From Phycisphaerae bacterium (GTDB taxonomy: Bacteria > Planctomycetota > Phycisphaerae > Sedimentisphaerales > Anaerobacaceae), in contig JAUXAB010000001.1 in NCBI GenBank assembly GCA_030615025.1, positions 62,001-126,000 on the forward strand: a DNA stretch of 64,000 bases, given 5' to 3'. This document shows positions 7,280 through 14,946 of this stretch, one piece after another. The stretch's first letter is position 1; every line of letters begins with the position of its first letter. The notes below the pieces were generated by a model, which saw nothing but the letters and a program-made list of their open reading frames with translations, did not search any database and had not been told where the DNA came from. The translations under genes and the position numbers were made by a program.

Positions 7280-9880
7280 ATGGCGACAGAATACCAACAA
7301 GATATTCTCGAAGAGAGTTCCGACAACCCGGGACCGGCGGATGCCGAATTATTTGCAGGCCAGGTCCACGAGAAGCTCTCGGAGCGTGAAACATTTGCTG
7401 GGGATGAAGATTTTTACAAACTTCTGGCCCGCCAGGGACAGGCCCAAACTGCTGCGACCCAATCCCAGCACGCCGAGACTGACCAATCCGCCGAAGGCGG
7501 ACCAGAGGTGTCGATTTGGCACAAGTATTTTTCGACCTTCCAGAAAGTCCTCGCTGTCAGCATTGTTGCGATTGCGGCATTGTTGCTGTACAAGTTGTTG
7601 AAATCTCCTTTAGTGCTTGTCGCTAACTGGCACCAACCACCTGCCGCCCAACAAACACCTCCCCCTACGCCGGTTGAGGATTCTACACAGGCAGTGCCGG
7701 AGCAAATACAAAAACCAGTGTCTCTGAAAGTTGCTCGAGACCTCTATTTGCAGAAAGATTACGACAAGGCTTATGCCGCCTATAACCAGCTTCGCCAAAG
7801 CCTCCCGGCAGGTGCCGAAGAGGAATTGCTGAGGGATTTTCTTCAGCTAAAAATGGCTCTGTGTATGAAAGGGACCGCAAACGGCAAAAATCGCGCTTCG
7901 GAACCCGAAGAAGCAGGCGATTTCGACGAGGCCGACCGTTTATTCAGAACTCTTTTACGAAGTCGTTCACCCGTTGTAAGGATGCTGGCCAATTATTACA
8001 TGGGCTTTATGGAACTGCAGAAAAAGCAATACTTAAAAGCACGAACCAGAGCTTATCAGACAATTGCCTTAATTGACGCAGTGGGTTTCGACGAACCTTG
8101 GGCTTCATCGCTGCAGCCGGATTGTCACTTCTTCGTTGCTGAACTGATGACCAGATATGTCCTTTCACTCTGCGATGCTGACAAAGACCTTCCCGACCGG
8201 TTGTGGAGCAGTCCTGCGGACGTTGACCCTTTTACCGGCCTAAACGAGGCACGACTACGTTTGCTTTTGAACTCCGGCTCAGAGCAGTTAAACAAAGGCC
8301 TGCTGGGCCCCCAAATTCAAAAGGTCGAGCACCAGGGCACCTCATCTCGTTGGTTTGTTGTTTGCAACGGGGCAGCGATTGATGAGCTGCTGGCGAGATT
8401 TGCCGCCAATGCAGGCCTTAATATTGCCTGGGACAGCGGCGCACCGGGCTCGGAAGCGGAAAAAGATACCGTCCGCAAAAGACCGGCAACTTTGTATCTG
8501 CACGAAGCAACCACCCAGCAATTTATCACAGTGGCAGCCGGGCACGTTGGATTGTTGGCCCGCCTGGACAGGGGAGGGGGCGTCAATATTTTCAACCCGG
8601 CTGATTACTCCTCGTTATCAGAGCACATATCTTTGCTTAGCGAGGAAGCTATTTCGCTGTGGCAAAGATTTTTATCTGTATTCCACAACGACCAACGTGT
8701 CCCCAATGCTCATTTTGCTCTGGCGCTTTTGCAAGCCCAGAGAGCCAATGTCACCGAGGCCGTTGCAGAATATAAATTGGTGGCTAATCGCTACGCACAG
8801 TCATCTCTGGCACCCTTCGCTTTGTTACATTCGAGCAAACTAAGAACTAATCTTCGTGACTATTCTGGTGCACGGGACGATTTGAAGCAGCTTGTCGAGC
8901 AATATCCTGACATCAAGCTTTCTGGCCAGGCCTGTCTGTATCTTGCTGATGCCACGATGAAGGCCGGACTTTTGCATGAAGCTGGGCGAATCTACAGCAA
9001 AGTTTACCACCTTGGTCTGTCTCTTCAGTCGCAGACTGCCTCTGCCTTCGGGGCGGGCAGATGCTTCTACGAGGAAAAAGACTATGAAGCCGCAGCCAAA
9101 TGGCTGACTCGATACATCAACAACCTCGACAAAGACAGCAAAAGCAGAAACTTGTATTCGGCCTGCTTTCTCCTCGGTAAAAGCAACCTAAGTTTAGGAA
9201 AGAACCAAGAGGCCTGCGATGCCTTTGAAGCCGCCCTCGGCGGACCGGCAGGGCAGCTGACCATGCAAGAATATGTAGAGGCCGTCTCGGCTTTAGTCGA
9301 AGCCAAAATACAGCAGGAGAATTTCATCGAGGCACTTGAACTATTAGAGAACACACGTCTCTGGCAGTTCTCGGCGAAAGAATCTATCGAGATCTTATGC
9401 CTCAAGAGCAAAATCCTTCGCGCTATGGGGCTCGTTGACGAAGCTGTTGCCGCACTTGGTGACAGATCGCAATATATTCTCGACCCAAAGCTAAAAGCCG
9501 GAATATCTTTCGAATTAGCTAAGTGCTACATTGCTAAAGGAAATCTGGAACTTGCCCGCAGGAACTTGGCCGAAGCCCTTATCATCGTTGAACCAGGGCC
9601 TTTGGCGCACGAAATCGCTCTCGAATTGGCTGAGGTTTGTTTCAAACTGCGCCAAAGTTCGCAAACCATCTCGATTTGCTCGCAGCTCTTAGATTTAGGC
9701 CCGGCAGATGCGATAAAGCAAAAGGCCTTAAAAATCCTGGCAGCAGCCTATAATCGGCAGAAAAATTATGACAGGGCGGCATTGGCTCTTTTGGGCAAGT
9801 GGAATGAGGCAAAAGCACCAAACGAAAAAAGAACGGACAGCCCGGCTACCACAAACCAATCGCTTCCGGAAGCCAAATAG
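7280..9880 (+). CDS. Large membrane-anchored TPR protein of the flagellar locus
   Basis: 866 residues from the ATG at 7280, which has GGAAG five bases upstream; the track starts at a TTG 21 bases earlier. One membrane helix lies at about 90-110 (VSIVAIAALLLYKLL), preceded by a short cytoplasmic tail carrying the SAEGG palindrome insert. A proline-rich stretch (PPAAQQTPPPTPVE) leads into TPR-like helical repeats. A central segment (AIDELLARFAANAGLNIAWD ... LYLHEATTQQF) resembles the small STN/secretin-N fold. More TPR units fill about 420-840. Its position first in the operon suggests a periplasmic scaffold for the flagellum or its export apparatus; the function is inferred. No named family is recognised. 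Confidence 0.8.
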   Translation: MATEYQQDILEESSDNPGPADAELFAGQVHEKLSERETFAGDEDFYKLLARQGQAQTAATQSQHAETDQSAEGGPEVSIWHKYFSTFQKVLAVSIVAIAALLLYKLLKSPLVLVANWHQPPAAQQTPPPTPVEDSTQAVPEQIQKPVSLKVARDLYLQKDYDKAYAAYNQLRQSLPAGAEEELLRDFLQLKMALCMKGTANGKNRASEPEEAGDFDEADRLFRTLLRSRSPVVRMLANYYMGFMELQKKQYLKARTRAYQTIALIDAVGFDEPWASSLQPDCHFFVAELMTRYVLSLCDADKDLPDRLWSSPADVDPFTGLNEARLRLLLNSGSEQLNKGLLGPQIQKVEHQGTSSRWFVVCNGAAIDELLARFAANAGLNIAWDSGAPGSEAEKDTVRKRPATLYLHEATTQQFITVAAGHVGLLARLDRGGGVNIFNPADYSSLSEHISLLSEEAISLWQRFLSVFHNDQRVPNAHFALALLQAQRANVTEAVAEYKLVANRYAQSSLAPFALLHSSKLRTNLRDYSGARDDLKQLVEQYPDIKLSGQACLYLADATMKAGLLHEAGRIYSKVYHLGLSLQSQTASAFGAGRCFYEEKDYEAAAKWLTRYINNLDKDSKSRNLYSACFLLGKSNLSLGKNQEACDAFEAALGGPAGQLTMQEYVEAVSALVEAKIQQENFIEALELLENTRLWQFSAKESIEILCLKSKILRAMGLVDEAVAALGDRSQYILDPKLKAGISFELAKCYIAKGNLELARRNLAEALIIVEPGPLAHEIALELAEVCFKLRQSSQTISICSQLLDLGPADAIKQKALKILAAAYNRQKNYDRAALALLGKWNEAKAPNEKRTDSPATTNQSLPEAK
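7487..7501. repeat. In-frame palindrome TCCGCCGAAGGCGGA (SAEGG), copy 1
   Basis: A perfect 6-bp stem with a 3-base loop, translated as SAEGG in DQSAEGGPE just before the membrane helix of the TPR protein. Further in-frame copies lie at 13049, 14158, 14634 and 17606. Confidence 0.9.
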
Positions 9881-9908
9881 AATCCTATAGAACAGGACAG
9901 TTAACACA

Positions 9909-11012
9909 ATGAAGGTTAAAACTAAAAACGTAAAGCCAAACTCGAGTATCGAGCATCGAGCATCGAGAATCGAGCATCGAGCATCGAATATCGAGCATCG
10001 AGCATCGAGTATCGAGCATCGAGCATCGAGTATTGAGCATCGAGCATCGAGTATCGAGCATCGAGCATCGAGTAACGCCTTTCGCCTCCTTTGCTTTTCG
10101 TTTTTATCTTTTTATTTCTTAACATCCCTTGTCGGTGCTCAAATACGGTCAGAACAACTTGGCCCAACTGATCTTCTAACGCCCTATTTAGCGCAAACTT
10201 TGCAAGATGTGAATACTCCCACCGTTCAGATGAAGGAGGCTAAGATTCGACCAATCCGGCAAGAGAAGCCACAAACCAGTAACGCCGACAAGGTCGGGGC
10301 TGTAAACTTTGTCGCTGAGGTCAATCAAAAATCGCCGCACAGAGGTTCTGCTATTCCAGGAAACCTAAGTAGTCGCCTCGGACGTCAATTGTGGCGGACC
10401 AGGATTAGTGTTCCTGGAGACGAAAAGGATAACAGAAGCAAAAGTGAGCTCAAGCGATTAATCGAGCAAATTCGCTCTATTGAGTTTAAGCCGCCGAAGC
10501 AAGCTGCCGAACCTGTTATTATCCTCGAGCCGGTGGCCCGCCCAGGGCGGGAACCCAATCCCGACTTGTCGGGATCCGACGTAGAGGCGAAAGAAGAACC
10601 CGAGAAAAAGACAATTGAATCCAGACTGCCATACGAGCCTGTAACCGACCAGACATTGCAGATGCTCGGCAGTATTGCACAACATCTTGACCAGCTGGAC
10701 AGTCCTTTTGAGTTAGGGGAGGTTTTGTTTTTCAGCAGCCGTCTAAAAGAAGCGGCGGTGTTTTATCAGGAAGCCCTTAAGCGCAAGAGCCCGGACAAGA
10801 CAGGGTCCGACCAGGATAGGGCTTGGATTTTATTCCAAATAGGCAACTGCCTGCGAGATGATGATCTGCCAACGGCAAAGAAAATGTACAGACAGCTAAT
10901 TGCAGAATATCCCAATTCGCCGTGGGTGGACCTGGCCAAAGCCCGGGAAGAATTAATTGATTGGTACCAGAAAGACAAACCCCGGATCTTGATTGCCGAA
11001 TGTCAATTGTAG
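9909..11012 (+). CDS. Secreted/periplasmic TPR protein with minisatellite before its signal peptide
   Basis: 367 residues. Residues 1-12 are basic (MKVKTKNVKPNS) and residues 14-55 are six near-identical 7-residue units (IEHRASS). The hydrophobic segment LLCFSFLSFYFLTSLVGAQ then looks like an ordinary signal peptide. Removing the repeat would join a normal basic n-region to the h-region, so the array appears inserted within the signal peptide. The C-terminal third has TPR features (LGEVLFFSSRLKEAAVFYQEAL, AKKMYRQLIAEYPNSPW). A TCCCGA..TCGGGA palindrome is in frame at 10559-10574. It follows the large TPR gene by 28 bases. No family name recognised. Confidence 0.7.
   Translation: MKVKTKNVKPNSSIEHRASRIEHRASNIEHRASSIEHRASSIEHRASSIEHRASSNAFRLLCFSFLSFYFLTSLVGAQIRSEQLGPTDLLTPYLAQTLQDVNTPTVQMKEAKIRPIRQEKPQTSNADKVGAVNFVAEVNQKSPHRGSAIPGNLSSRLGRQLWRTRISVPGDEKDNRSKSELKRLIEQIRSIEFKPPKQAAEPVIILEPVARPGREPNPDLSGSDVEAKEEPEKKTIESRLPYEPVTDQTLQMLGSIAQHLDQLDSPFELGEVLFFSSRLKEAAVFYQEALKRKSPDKTGSDQDRAWILFQIGNCLRDDDLPTAKKMYRQLIAEYPNSPWVDLAKAREELIDWYQKDKPRILIAECQL
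9941..10073. repeat. Heptanucleotide minisatellite ATCGAGC/T inside a coding sequence
   Basis: About 19 copies of a 7-base unit (ATCGAGC or ATCGAGT, a few variants). Three units make 21 bases and encode IEHRASS, so only gains or losses of three units preserve the frame. The reverse strand is also open here (MLDARYS repeats). A short block of the same unit occurs inside the next gene at 11411-11443. Confidence 0.92.
10559..10574. repeat. In-frame palindrome TCCCGACTTGTCGGGA
   Basis: Member of the TCCCGAY..RTCGGGA family, translated within PNPDLSGSD of the TPR protein. Related copies lie at 7238, 12376, 12408, 12471 and 12791. Confidence 0.85.
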
Positions 11013-11048
11013 CCCCCTGCTTTCTTGCGAAAGCAAGAACGGGGGCTG
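11011..11048. repeat. GC-rich hairpin across the gene junction
   Basis: AGCCCCC ... GGGGGCT encloses CTTGC-GAAA-GCAAG. It begins at the stop of the upstream TPR gene. A relative with the same layout is at 17124-17164, and the inner CTTGC/GCAAG core recurs inside fliA near 17483. It could act as a terminator or processing site, but there is no T-run. Confidence 0.7.
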
Positions 11049-11085
11049 GGACCACTTTCTCAGTGGAAGGTGGAGTATCTTTGAA

Positions 11086-12750
11086 GTGAGTAACAACGCA
11101 GTTATAAAGCAAAGCCGAGACCAACAGAGCCAAGGCGACCCCGAGGATATTGCGAATGTCCTGATAGTTGATAACGACCCCGAGCTGGCTCGATTTATGC
11201 TTGAGATTTTAGCTCGCAAGGGGATTCGAGGGCGTCTGGCCGGTGATAAAAAAGATGCGATGGACTTCCTCGACATGGGCAGTTGTGACCTCGTGTTTAC
11301 CAGCGACAACATAAGCCGGTCTGCCAAGGATGGTTTCGAACTACTTCAGAAAATCAGGGCAAATTCGCCGGAGATGCCGGTGGTTATGATAGCAAAACTC
11401 GATCCTCTACGAGTATCGAGCATCCAGCATCGAGCATCGAGCACCCAACTGATTGAGACGGCAGTCAGGGCCATTCGCATGGGCTGTTATGATTTCCTCA
11501 TCAAGCCGCTCGACCGTGAAAAAATAGAGAGCTTACTGGATACCTTCTTGCCCAACCACGGCGTCTCAACGATAGCTTCTGGCAGCGATGGCACCAATTG
11601 TCTTTATCAGATCGTGGGCAGAGATGCAAAAATGGTTCAGACCGTCGATTTGGCTAAGAGAGTGGCTCCAACCTCAGCGCCGGTTTTAATAAGTGGCGAA
11701 AGTGGAACAGGCAAAGAGCTGCTCTCTTTCCTTATCCACCACAGAAGCAGAAGAGCCCAGGGACCATACATTAAAGTTAATTGTGCGGCCTTAAGTGAAT
11801 CCCTGCTTGAAAGCGAGTTGTTTGGTCATGAGAAGGGCGCCTTCACAGGTGCATATAATCAGCGCAAAGGACGATTCGAAATGGCTCATGGAGGAACCTT
11901 GCTCTTGGACGAAATTGCCGAAACACCCACAAAATTTCAAGCCAAGCTATTGCGGGTACTCGAACAGCAGGATTTTGAGCGCGTCGGCGGAAACGAAAAC
12001 GTTAGGGTCGATGTTCGAATAATAAGTACTACCAATAAGGATTTATTGCAAGAAGTTCAACAGGGCCGCTTCCGTCAGGACCTTTACTATCGGCTAAACG
12101 GGGTAAGATTAGTCATTTGCCCTCTAAGGAGACGCAGCGAGGATTTGCCTGACCTCGTATGGTATTTTGTCAATCTTTATGCCCGCGAAGTGCAGCGTCG
12201 TATCACTAAACTTGACACGGTGATGATGGGCATTTTCGCCAAATACCACTGGCCGGGCAATGTCCGGCAATTGCGGAATGTTGTGCGGACATCCCTCATT
12301 TTAGGGGTCGGCGAAACCCTGTCGTTGGCCGATGTCTCGTGGCTCTTTGATGAATTACAACCACTCCCACAGGAATCCCGACAAGTCGGGGCTGAAATGA
12401 TTAAGGATCCCGATACATCGGGATTGATTAGTGAAAAGACAGGAACAAATAATCATTTATCAATGATCAATCCCGATATACATCGGGATTGCGAAAGCGG
12501 ACTGGGGGGGGTGCCGCTTGCGCAGGTAGAGCGAAGAGCGATTTTGGATACTTTACGCCAGACTGGAGGCAATCAGACGAAAGCCGCAAAGGTATTAGGC
12601 ATTAGCGACCGAACGTTGCGAGGCAAAATACACCGATATCGGCAGCAAGGCTTCGACGGTGAGCTCAGCCGAACCCCGCCCCTCGGAGGGGCCGGGCGAA
12701 CCGGTTGCTTGCAGTCAGCCTTCGGCGTGAGCGCTCAGTCGAACGCTTAA
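11086..12750 (+). CDS. Second sigma-54-dependent response regulator, invaded by repeats
   Basis: 554 residues from the GTG at 11086 (preceded by AAGGTGGAG). The track start (TTG, 10993) would run through the upstream gene's end and a hairpin. The receiver begins NVLIVDNDPELARFM and ends at YDFLIKPLDR. Between its beta-4 and alpha-4 elements is a VSSIQHRASS insert made of ATCGAGC heptamers. The AAA+ domain has SGESGTGKEL, GAFTGA and LLLDEIAET. The AAA+/HTH linker holds three TCCCGA..TCGGGA palindromes. A Fis-type HTH (KAAKVLGISDRTLRGKIHRY) is followed by a tail also made of palindromic DNA. It sits between the TPR genes and fliL, so it probably regulates flagellar sigma-54 promoters. Confidence 0.88.
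   Translation: MSNNAVIKQSRDQQSQGDPEDIANVLIVDNDPELARFMLEILARKGIRGRLAGDKKDAMDFLDMGSCDLVFTSDNISRSAKDGFELLQKIRANSPEMPVVMIAKLDPLRVSSIQHRASSTQLIETAVRAIRMGCYDFLIKPLDREKIESLLDTFLPNHGVSTIASGSDGTNCLYQIVGRDAKMVQTVDLAKRVAPTSAPVLISGESGTGKELLSFLIHHRSRRAQGPYIKVNCAALSESLLESELFGHEKGAFTGAYNQRKGRFEMAHGGTLLLDEIAETPTKFQAKLLRVLEQQDFERVGGNENVRVDVRIISTTNKDLLQEVQQGRFRQDLYYRLNGVRLVICPLRRRSEDLPDLVWYFVNLYAREVQRRITKLDTVMMGIFAKYHWPGNVRQLRNVVRTSLILGVGETLSLADVSWLFDELQPLPQESRQVGAEMIKDPDTSGLISEKTGTNNHLSMINPDIHRDCESGLGGVPLAQVERRAILDTLRQTGGNQTKAAKVLGISDRTLRGKIHRYRQQGFDGELSRTPPLGGAGRTGCLQSAFGVSAQSNA
11411..11443. repeat. Short ATCGAGC heptamer block within a receiver domain
   Basis: GAGTATCGAGCATCCAGCAT and following bases are the same unit as the array at 9941-10073. 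It translates as VSSIQHRASS between KLDPLR and TQLIETAV, a loop where receivers normally have no such insert. Confidence 0.85.
12376..12488. repeat. Cluster of three in-frame TCCCGA..TCGGGA palindromes
   Basis: Copies at 12376-12390 (TCCCGACAAGTCGGG), 12408-12423 (TCCCGATACATCGGGA) and 12471-12488 (TCCCGATATACATCGGGA). All lie in the linker between the AAA+ and HTH domains and leave the frame open. A fourth copy is at 12791-12806 upstream of fliL. Confidence 0.88.
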
Positions 12751-12806
12751 GACCCCACACTTACGTGTGGGGAAATAGAAGGATACCACATCCCGATAAA
12801 TCGGGA
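12751..12806. terminator. Two hairpins between the regulator gene and fliL
   Basis: CCCCACACTTACGTGTGGGG (12754-12773) and TCCCGATAAATCGGGA (12791-12806) form strong stems. Neither is followed by a T-run, so rho-independent termination is doubtful; mRNA processing or simple repeat insertion are alternatives. Confidence 0.4.
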
Positions 12807-12829
12807 TGTGGAGGAAAGGAAAGACAAAA

Positions 12830-13447
12830 ATGGCAGATGAAGATGATACAAGAAACCAAGGGCAGGAAGGGCAGAAAGAGCAGGAAGATTTAAAGCCGGA
12901 ACCGACCGATAAGAAGGCCGCAGGCACCCCGTCAGGCACCCCGTTCTTGCAGTGGATAATAATGGCTATTGTTGTAATACTTTGTGCCGGCGTAGGGCTT
13001 GTAATTGGTCGAATATTTGCCGGTTCTGGCACAAACGAGACTGCCCAATCCGCCGAAGGCGGACCGAATCAGGCAGAGGACCAAAAAGCGGTTACCCCGG
13101 ATTTGACCGGCGGAAAATCTCAAGAAATCTGGTACTATGATTTAGCCCCTGTTGTAGCAAATCTTGATGTGCCCGGCGTAACACGCTATGTTCGGCTGAC
13201 TCTGACACTCGAAATAGACTCTCAGGTAGATCAAAAGAAAGGCGTCGCTTTTATTAAGGAGAAAAACCCCCTCCTGACAAACTGGCTTACCATCTACCTT
13301 GCAGGTTTAAGCCTTGAAGATATAAGAGGTGATAAGAACCTAAAGCGCATTCAATCGCAAATAGTCGACGCTTTTAACGAAAAGCTTTTCCCTGATGCCA
13401 AGCCCCAGGTCAAGCGCGTTCTTTTTAAGGAGTTCGCTATACAATGA
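12830..13447 (+). CDS. fliL: Flagellar basal-body-associated protein FliL
   Basis: 205 residues from the ATG at 12830, preceded by GGAGGAAAGG. The track start is eight codons upstream in the ribosome site. A charged cytoplasmic tail is followed by a single membrane helix (WIIMAIVVILCAGVGLVIG), then a periplasmic FliL domain beginning WYYDLAPVVANLDVPGVTRYVRL and ending VKRVLFKEFAIQ, as in the family. The linker after the helix carries the SAEGG palindrome (13049-13063). FliL associates with the stators. It overlaps fliM by four bases (ATGA), typical of the fliL-fliM-fliN order. Confidence 0.92.
   Translation: MADEDDTRNQGQEGQKEQEDLKPEPTDKKAAGTPSGTPFLQWIIMAIVVILCAGVGLVIGRIFAGSGTNETAQSAEGGPNQAEDQKAVTPDLTGGKSQEIWYYDLAPVVANLDVPGVTRYVRLTLTLEIDSQVDQKKGVAFIKEKNPLLTNWLTIYLAGLSLEDIRGDKNLKRIQSQIVDAFNEKLFPDAKPQVKRVLFKEFAIQ
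13049..13063. repeat. In-frame palindrome TCCGCCGAAGGCGGA (SAEGG), copy 2
   Basis: Identical to the copy at 7487. Reads AQSAEGGPNQ in the periplasmic linker of FliL. Confidence 0.9.
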
Positions 13448-14433
13448 GTACCGCAGCTGCCGACAACCTTGCCCTCGAGCGCAGCGAAGGGTTAAGCAGA
13501 GAAAAGATACAACAGCTCCTCGCTGCTGTCGGTTCCGAGCCAACAGAGGATACCACACAAATAGAGGCTGCTGAGTATGATTGGCAGCGGCCTCATTACT
13601 TCAGTAGCGAGCAGCTCAAGAGACTCGAAGATTTCACAAAAGAAGTAGCCAGGGAGATGGCTGAAAAATTCGCTAAGTTTTGCAACAACGAGTTCGAAGT
13701 AACAGTTGTTTCAACCACCCAGCACTTCGCTGCTGAGCTTCTTAACGAGGCCTCAGAGGGCAAGCAGGATAATTATTACCTGGCTTTCGGCTCCGACCAG
13801 GAGCATCTATGCGGACTTATTTATATACCTACACAAACTGCATTCATCTGGGCAATACAATTGCTTGGTGATTCCGAATCCGAAGAGGATGCAGGAAGGG
13901 ATTTATCGCAATTAGAAGAATCGCTTTTGTTGGATATCGCCTCTGCACTCGTTGAGGCCTTTTCCAGCCCTTGTGAAAATTGCAATTTCCAGCCGGATAA
14001 GAGCATTGTTAAAAAACGGCTGCCTCTTGAGCTGAAAGGAACGGAAGAACTCTGCAAAATTACTTTTCAAGTCAAGAAAACCGACGCAGAGAGGCGCTCT
14101 GAAGCTTACATTTTTATACTCTGCAACAAACTGGAATCTGGGCTGGACAAAACCGTATCCGCCCAAGGCGGATTGGGCGGATTCTCAGCCGAGGATATTT
14201 CAAAAGCAATCCTTGACCGTATGCAGCAAATGCCGGTTTCTGTTACGGCTCAACTGGCCTCTGCAGTGCTTACTTTTGAAGAAATAGTAAATCTTCGCCC
14301 TGATGACATACTGTTACTTAATAAGAGTATTGATGAGCCGATTGAATTGCTCGTAGATGGCCGAGCCGTTTGTCACGGCTGGCCCGCAAAATCAGCCGGC
14401 CACTACGCCGTCGTAATTACAGAAGTGAACTAA
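13444..14433 (+). CDS. fliM: Flagellar motor switch protein FliM
   Basis: 329 residues. The N-terminal switch-binding motif is LSREKIQQLLAAV (compare LSQEEIDALL). The middle CheC-like domain contains LLLDIASALVEAFS, and the C-terminal SpoA domain contains ASAVLTFEEIVNLRPDDILLLNKSIDEPIELLVDG. FliM is part of the cytoplasmic C-ring that binds CheY-P. A SAQGG-encoding palindrome (14158-14172) sits between the middle and SpoA domains. The start overlaps the fliL stop by four bases. The N-terminus also carries a GC-rich inverted repeat (CCCTCGAGC..GAAGGG), another apparent insert. Confidence 0.92.
   Translation: MSTAAADNLALERSEGLSREKIQQLLAAVGSEPTEDTTQIEAAEYDWQRPHYFSSEQLKRLEDFTKEVAREMAEKFAKFCNNEFEVTVVSTTQHFAAELLNEASEGKQDNYYLAFGSDQEHLCGLIYIPTQTAFIWAIQLLGDSESEEDAGRDLSQLEESLLLDIASALVEAFSSPCENCNFQPDKSIVKKRLPLELKGTEELCKITFQVKKTDAERRSEAYIFILCNKLESGLDKTVSAQGGLGGFSAEDISKAILDRMQQMPVSVTAQLASAVLTFEEIVNLRPDDILLLNKSIDEPIELLVDGRAVCHGWPAKSAGHYAVVITEVN
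14158..14172. repeat. In-frame palindrome TCCGCCCAAGGCGGA (SAQGG), copy 3
   Basis: Same family and same reading frame (TCC GCC CAA GGC GGA), at the inter-domain linker of FliM. It is followed by TTGGGCGGA, a partial repeat. Confidence 0.85.
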
Positions 14434-14522
14434 AGTGAGCTAAAGTGCCTAAAGTTAAAAAAATCAATATCATCTAACTTTAGACACTTTAGGCACTCCG
14501 AAAGTAACGAAAGGAGCATCAT
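14434..14522. repeat. Inverted CTAAAGTG-type repeat between fliM and fliN
   Basis: AGTGCCTAAAGTTA near 14443 and TAACTTTAGACACTTTAGGCACT-type sequence near 14476-14498 face each other around a short AT-rich loop. This forms a long hairpin with a tandem CTAAAGTG flavour. It may stabilise or attenuate the mRNA. The fliN ribosome site AAAGGAG follows. Confidence 0.65.
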
Positions 14523-14930
14523 ATGGCAGAAACAGCTCAAGATGTTAAAGAAAAGCAGGACCAACAAGAAAATACTGAACAGGCAGACTCAAAAAAGCAG
14601 GCACAATCTGTTGAATTTGCCGAGGCTGCTGAGTCCGCCGAGGGCGGAGCTGGTTCTGGAGGAAGTTTAGATATCTTGCTGGATATGAACACACTTGTTA
14701 CGGTCGCTGTTGGTCAAACAGAGATACCGGTTCGGCGGCTTTTACAGCTTGGACCCGGCTCGGTATTGAAGCTCGATAAACCTATTGATGAACCGGCAGA
14801 CCTGTATTTGAAGGACACTAAGTTTGCCACTGGAAGTATAGTGGTCGTAGACGGGCAGTTCGCCATTAGAATAAAACAGATTCTTGGCGCCGGTGTCGCT
14901 GCCGAGGCTGCCCAGGCTGCCCAGGCGTAA
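14523..14930 (+). CDS. fliN: Flagellar motor switch protein FliN
   Basis: 135 residues. A low-complexity, charged N-terminus (about 45 residues, including a SAEGG palindrome insert) precedes a complete SpoA domain: LDILLDMNTLVTVAVGQTEI, LLQLGPGSVLKLDKPIDEPADLYL, IVVVDGQFAIRIKQIL. FliN forms the bottom of the C-ring with FliM. AAAGGAG lies just upstream of the ATG. flhA follows after 16 bases. Confidence 0.93.
   Translation: MAETAQDVKEKQDQQENTEQADSKKQAQSVEFAEAAESAEGGAGSGGSLDILLDMNTLVTVAVGQTEIPVRRLLQLGPGSVLKLDKPIDEPADLYLKDTKFATGSIVVVDGQFAIRIKQILGAGVAAEAAQAAQA
14634..14648. repeat. In-frame palindrome TCCGCCGAGGGCGGA (SAEGG), copy 4
   Basis: Encodes ESAEGGAG in the FliN linker just before the SpoA domain. 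One stem-loop base differs from copy 1. Confidence 0.87.
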
Positions 14931-14946
14931 ATCAGAAGGAATCATA

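Noticed and set aside
9941-10073. CRISPR-like look of the ATCGAGC and GGTAACT arrays
   Set aside because: The units are 7 bases, contiguous, with no unique spacers and no cas genes; they are minisatellites.
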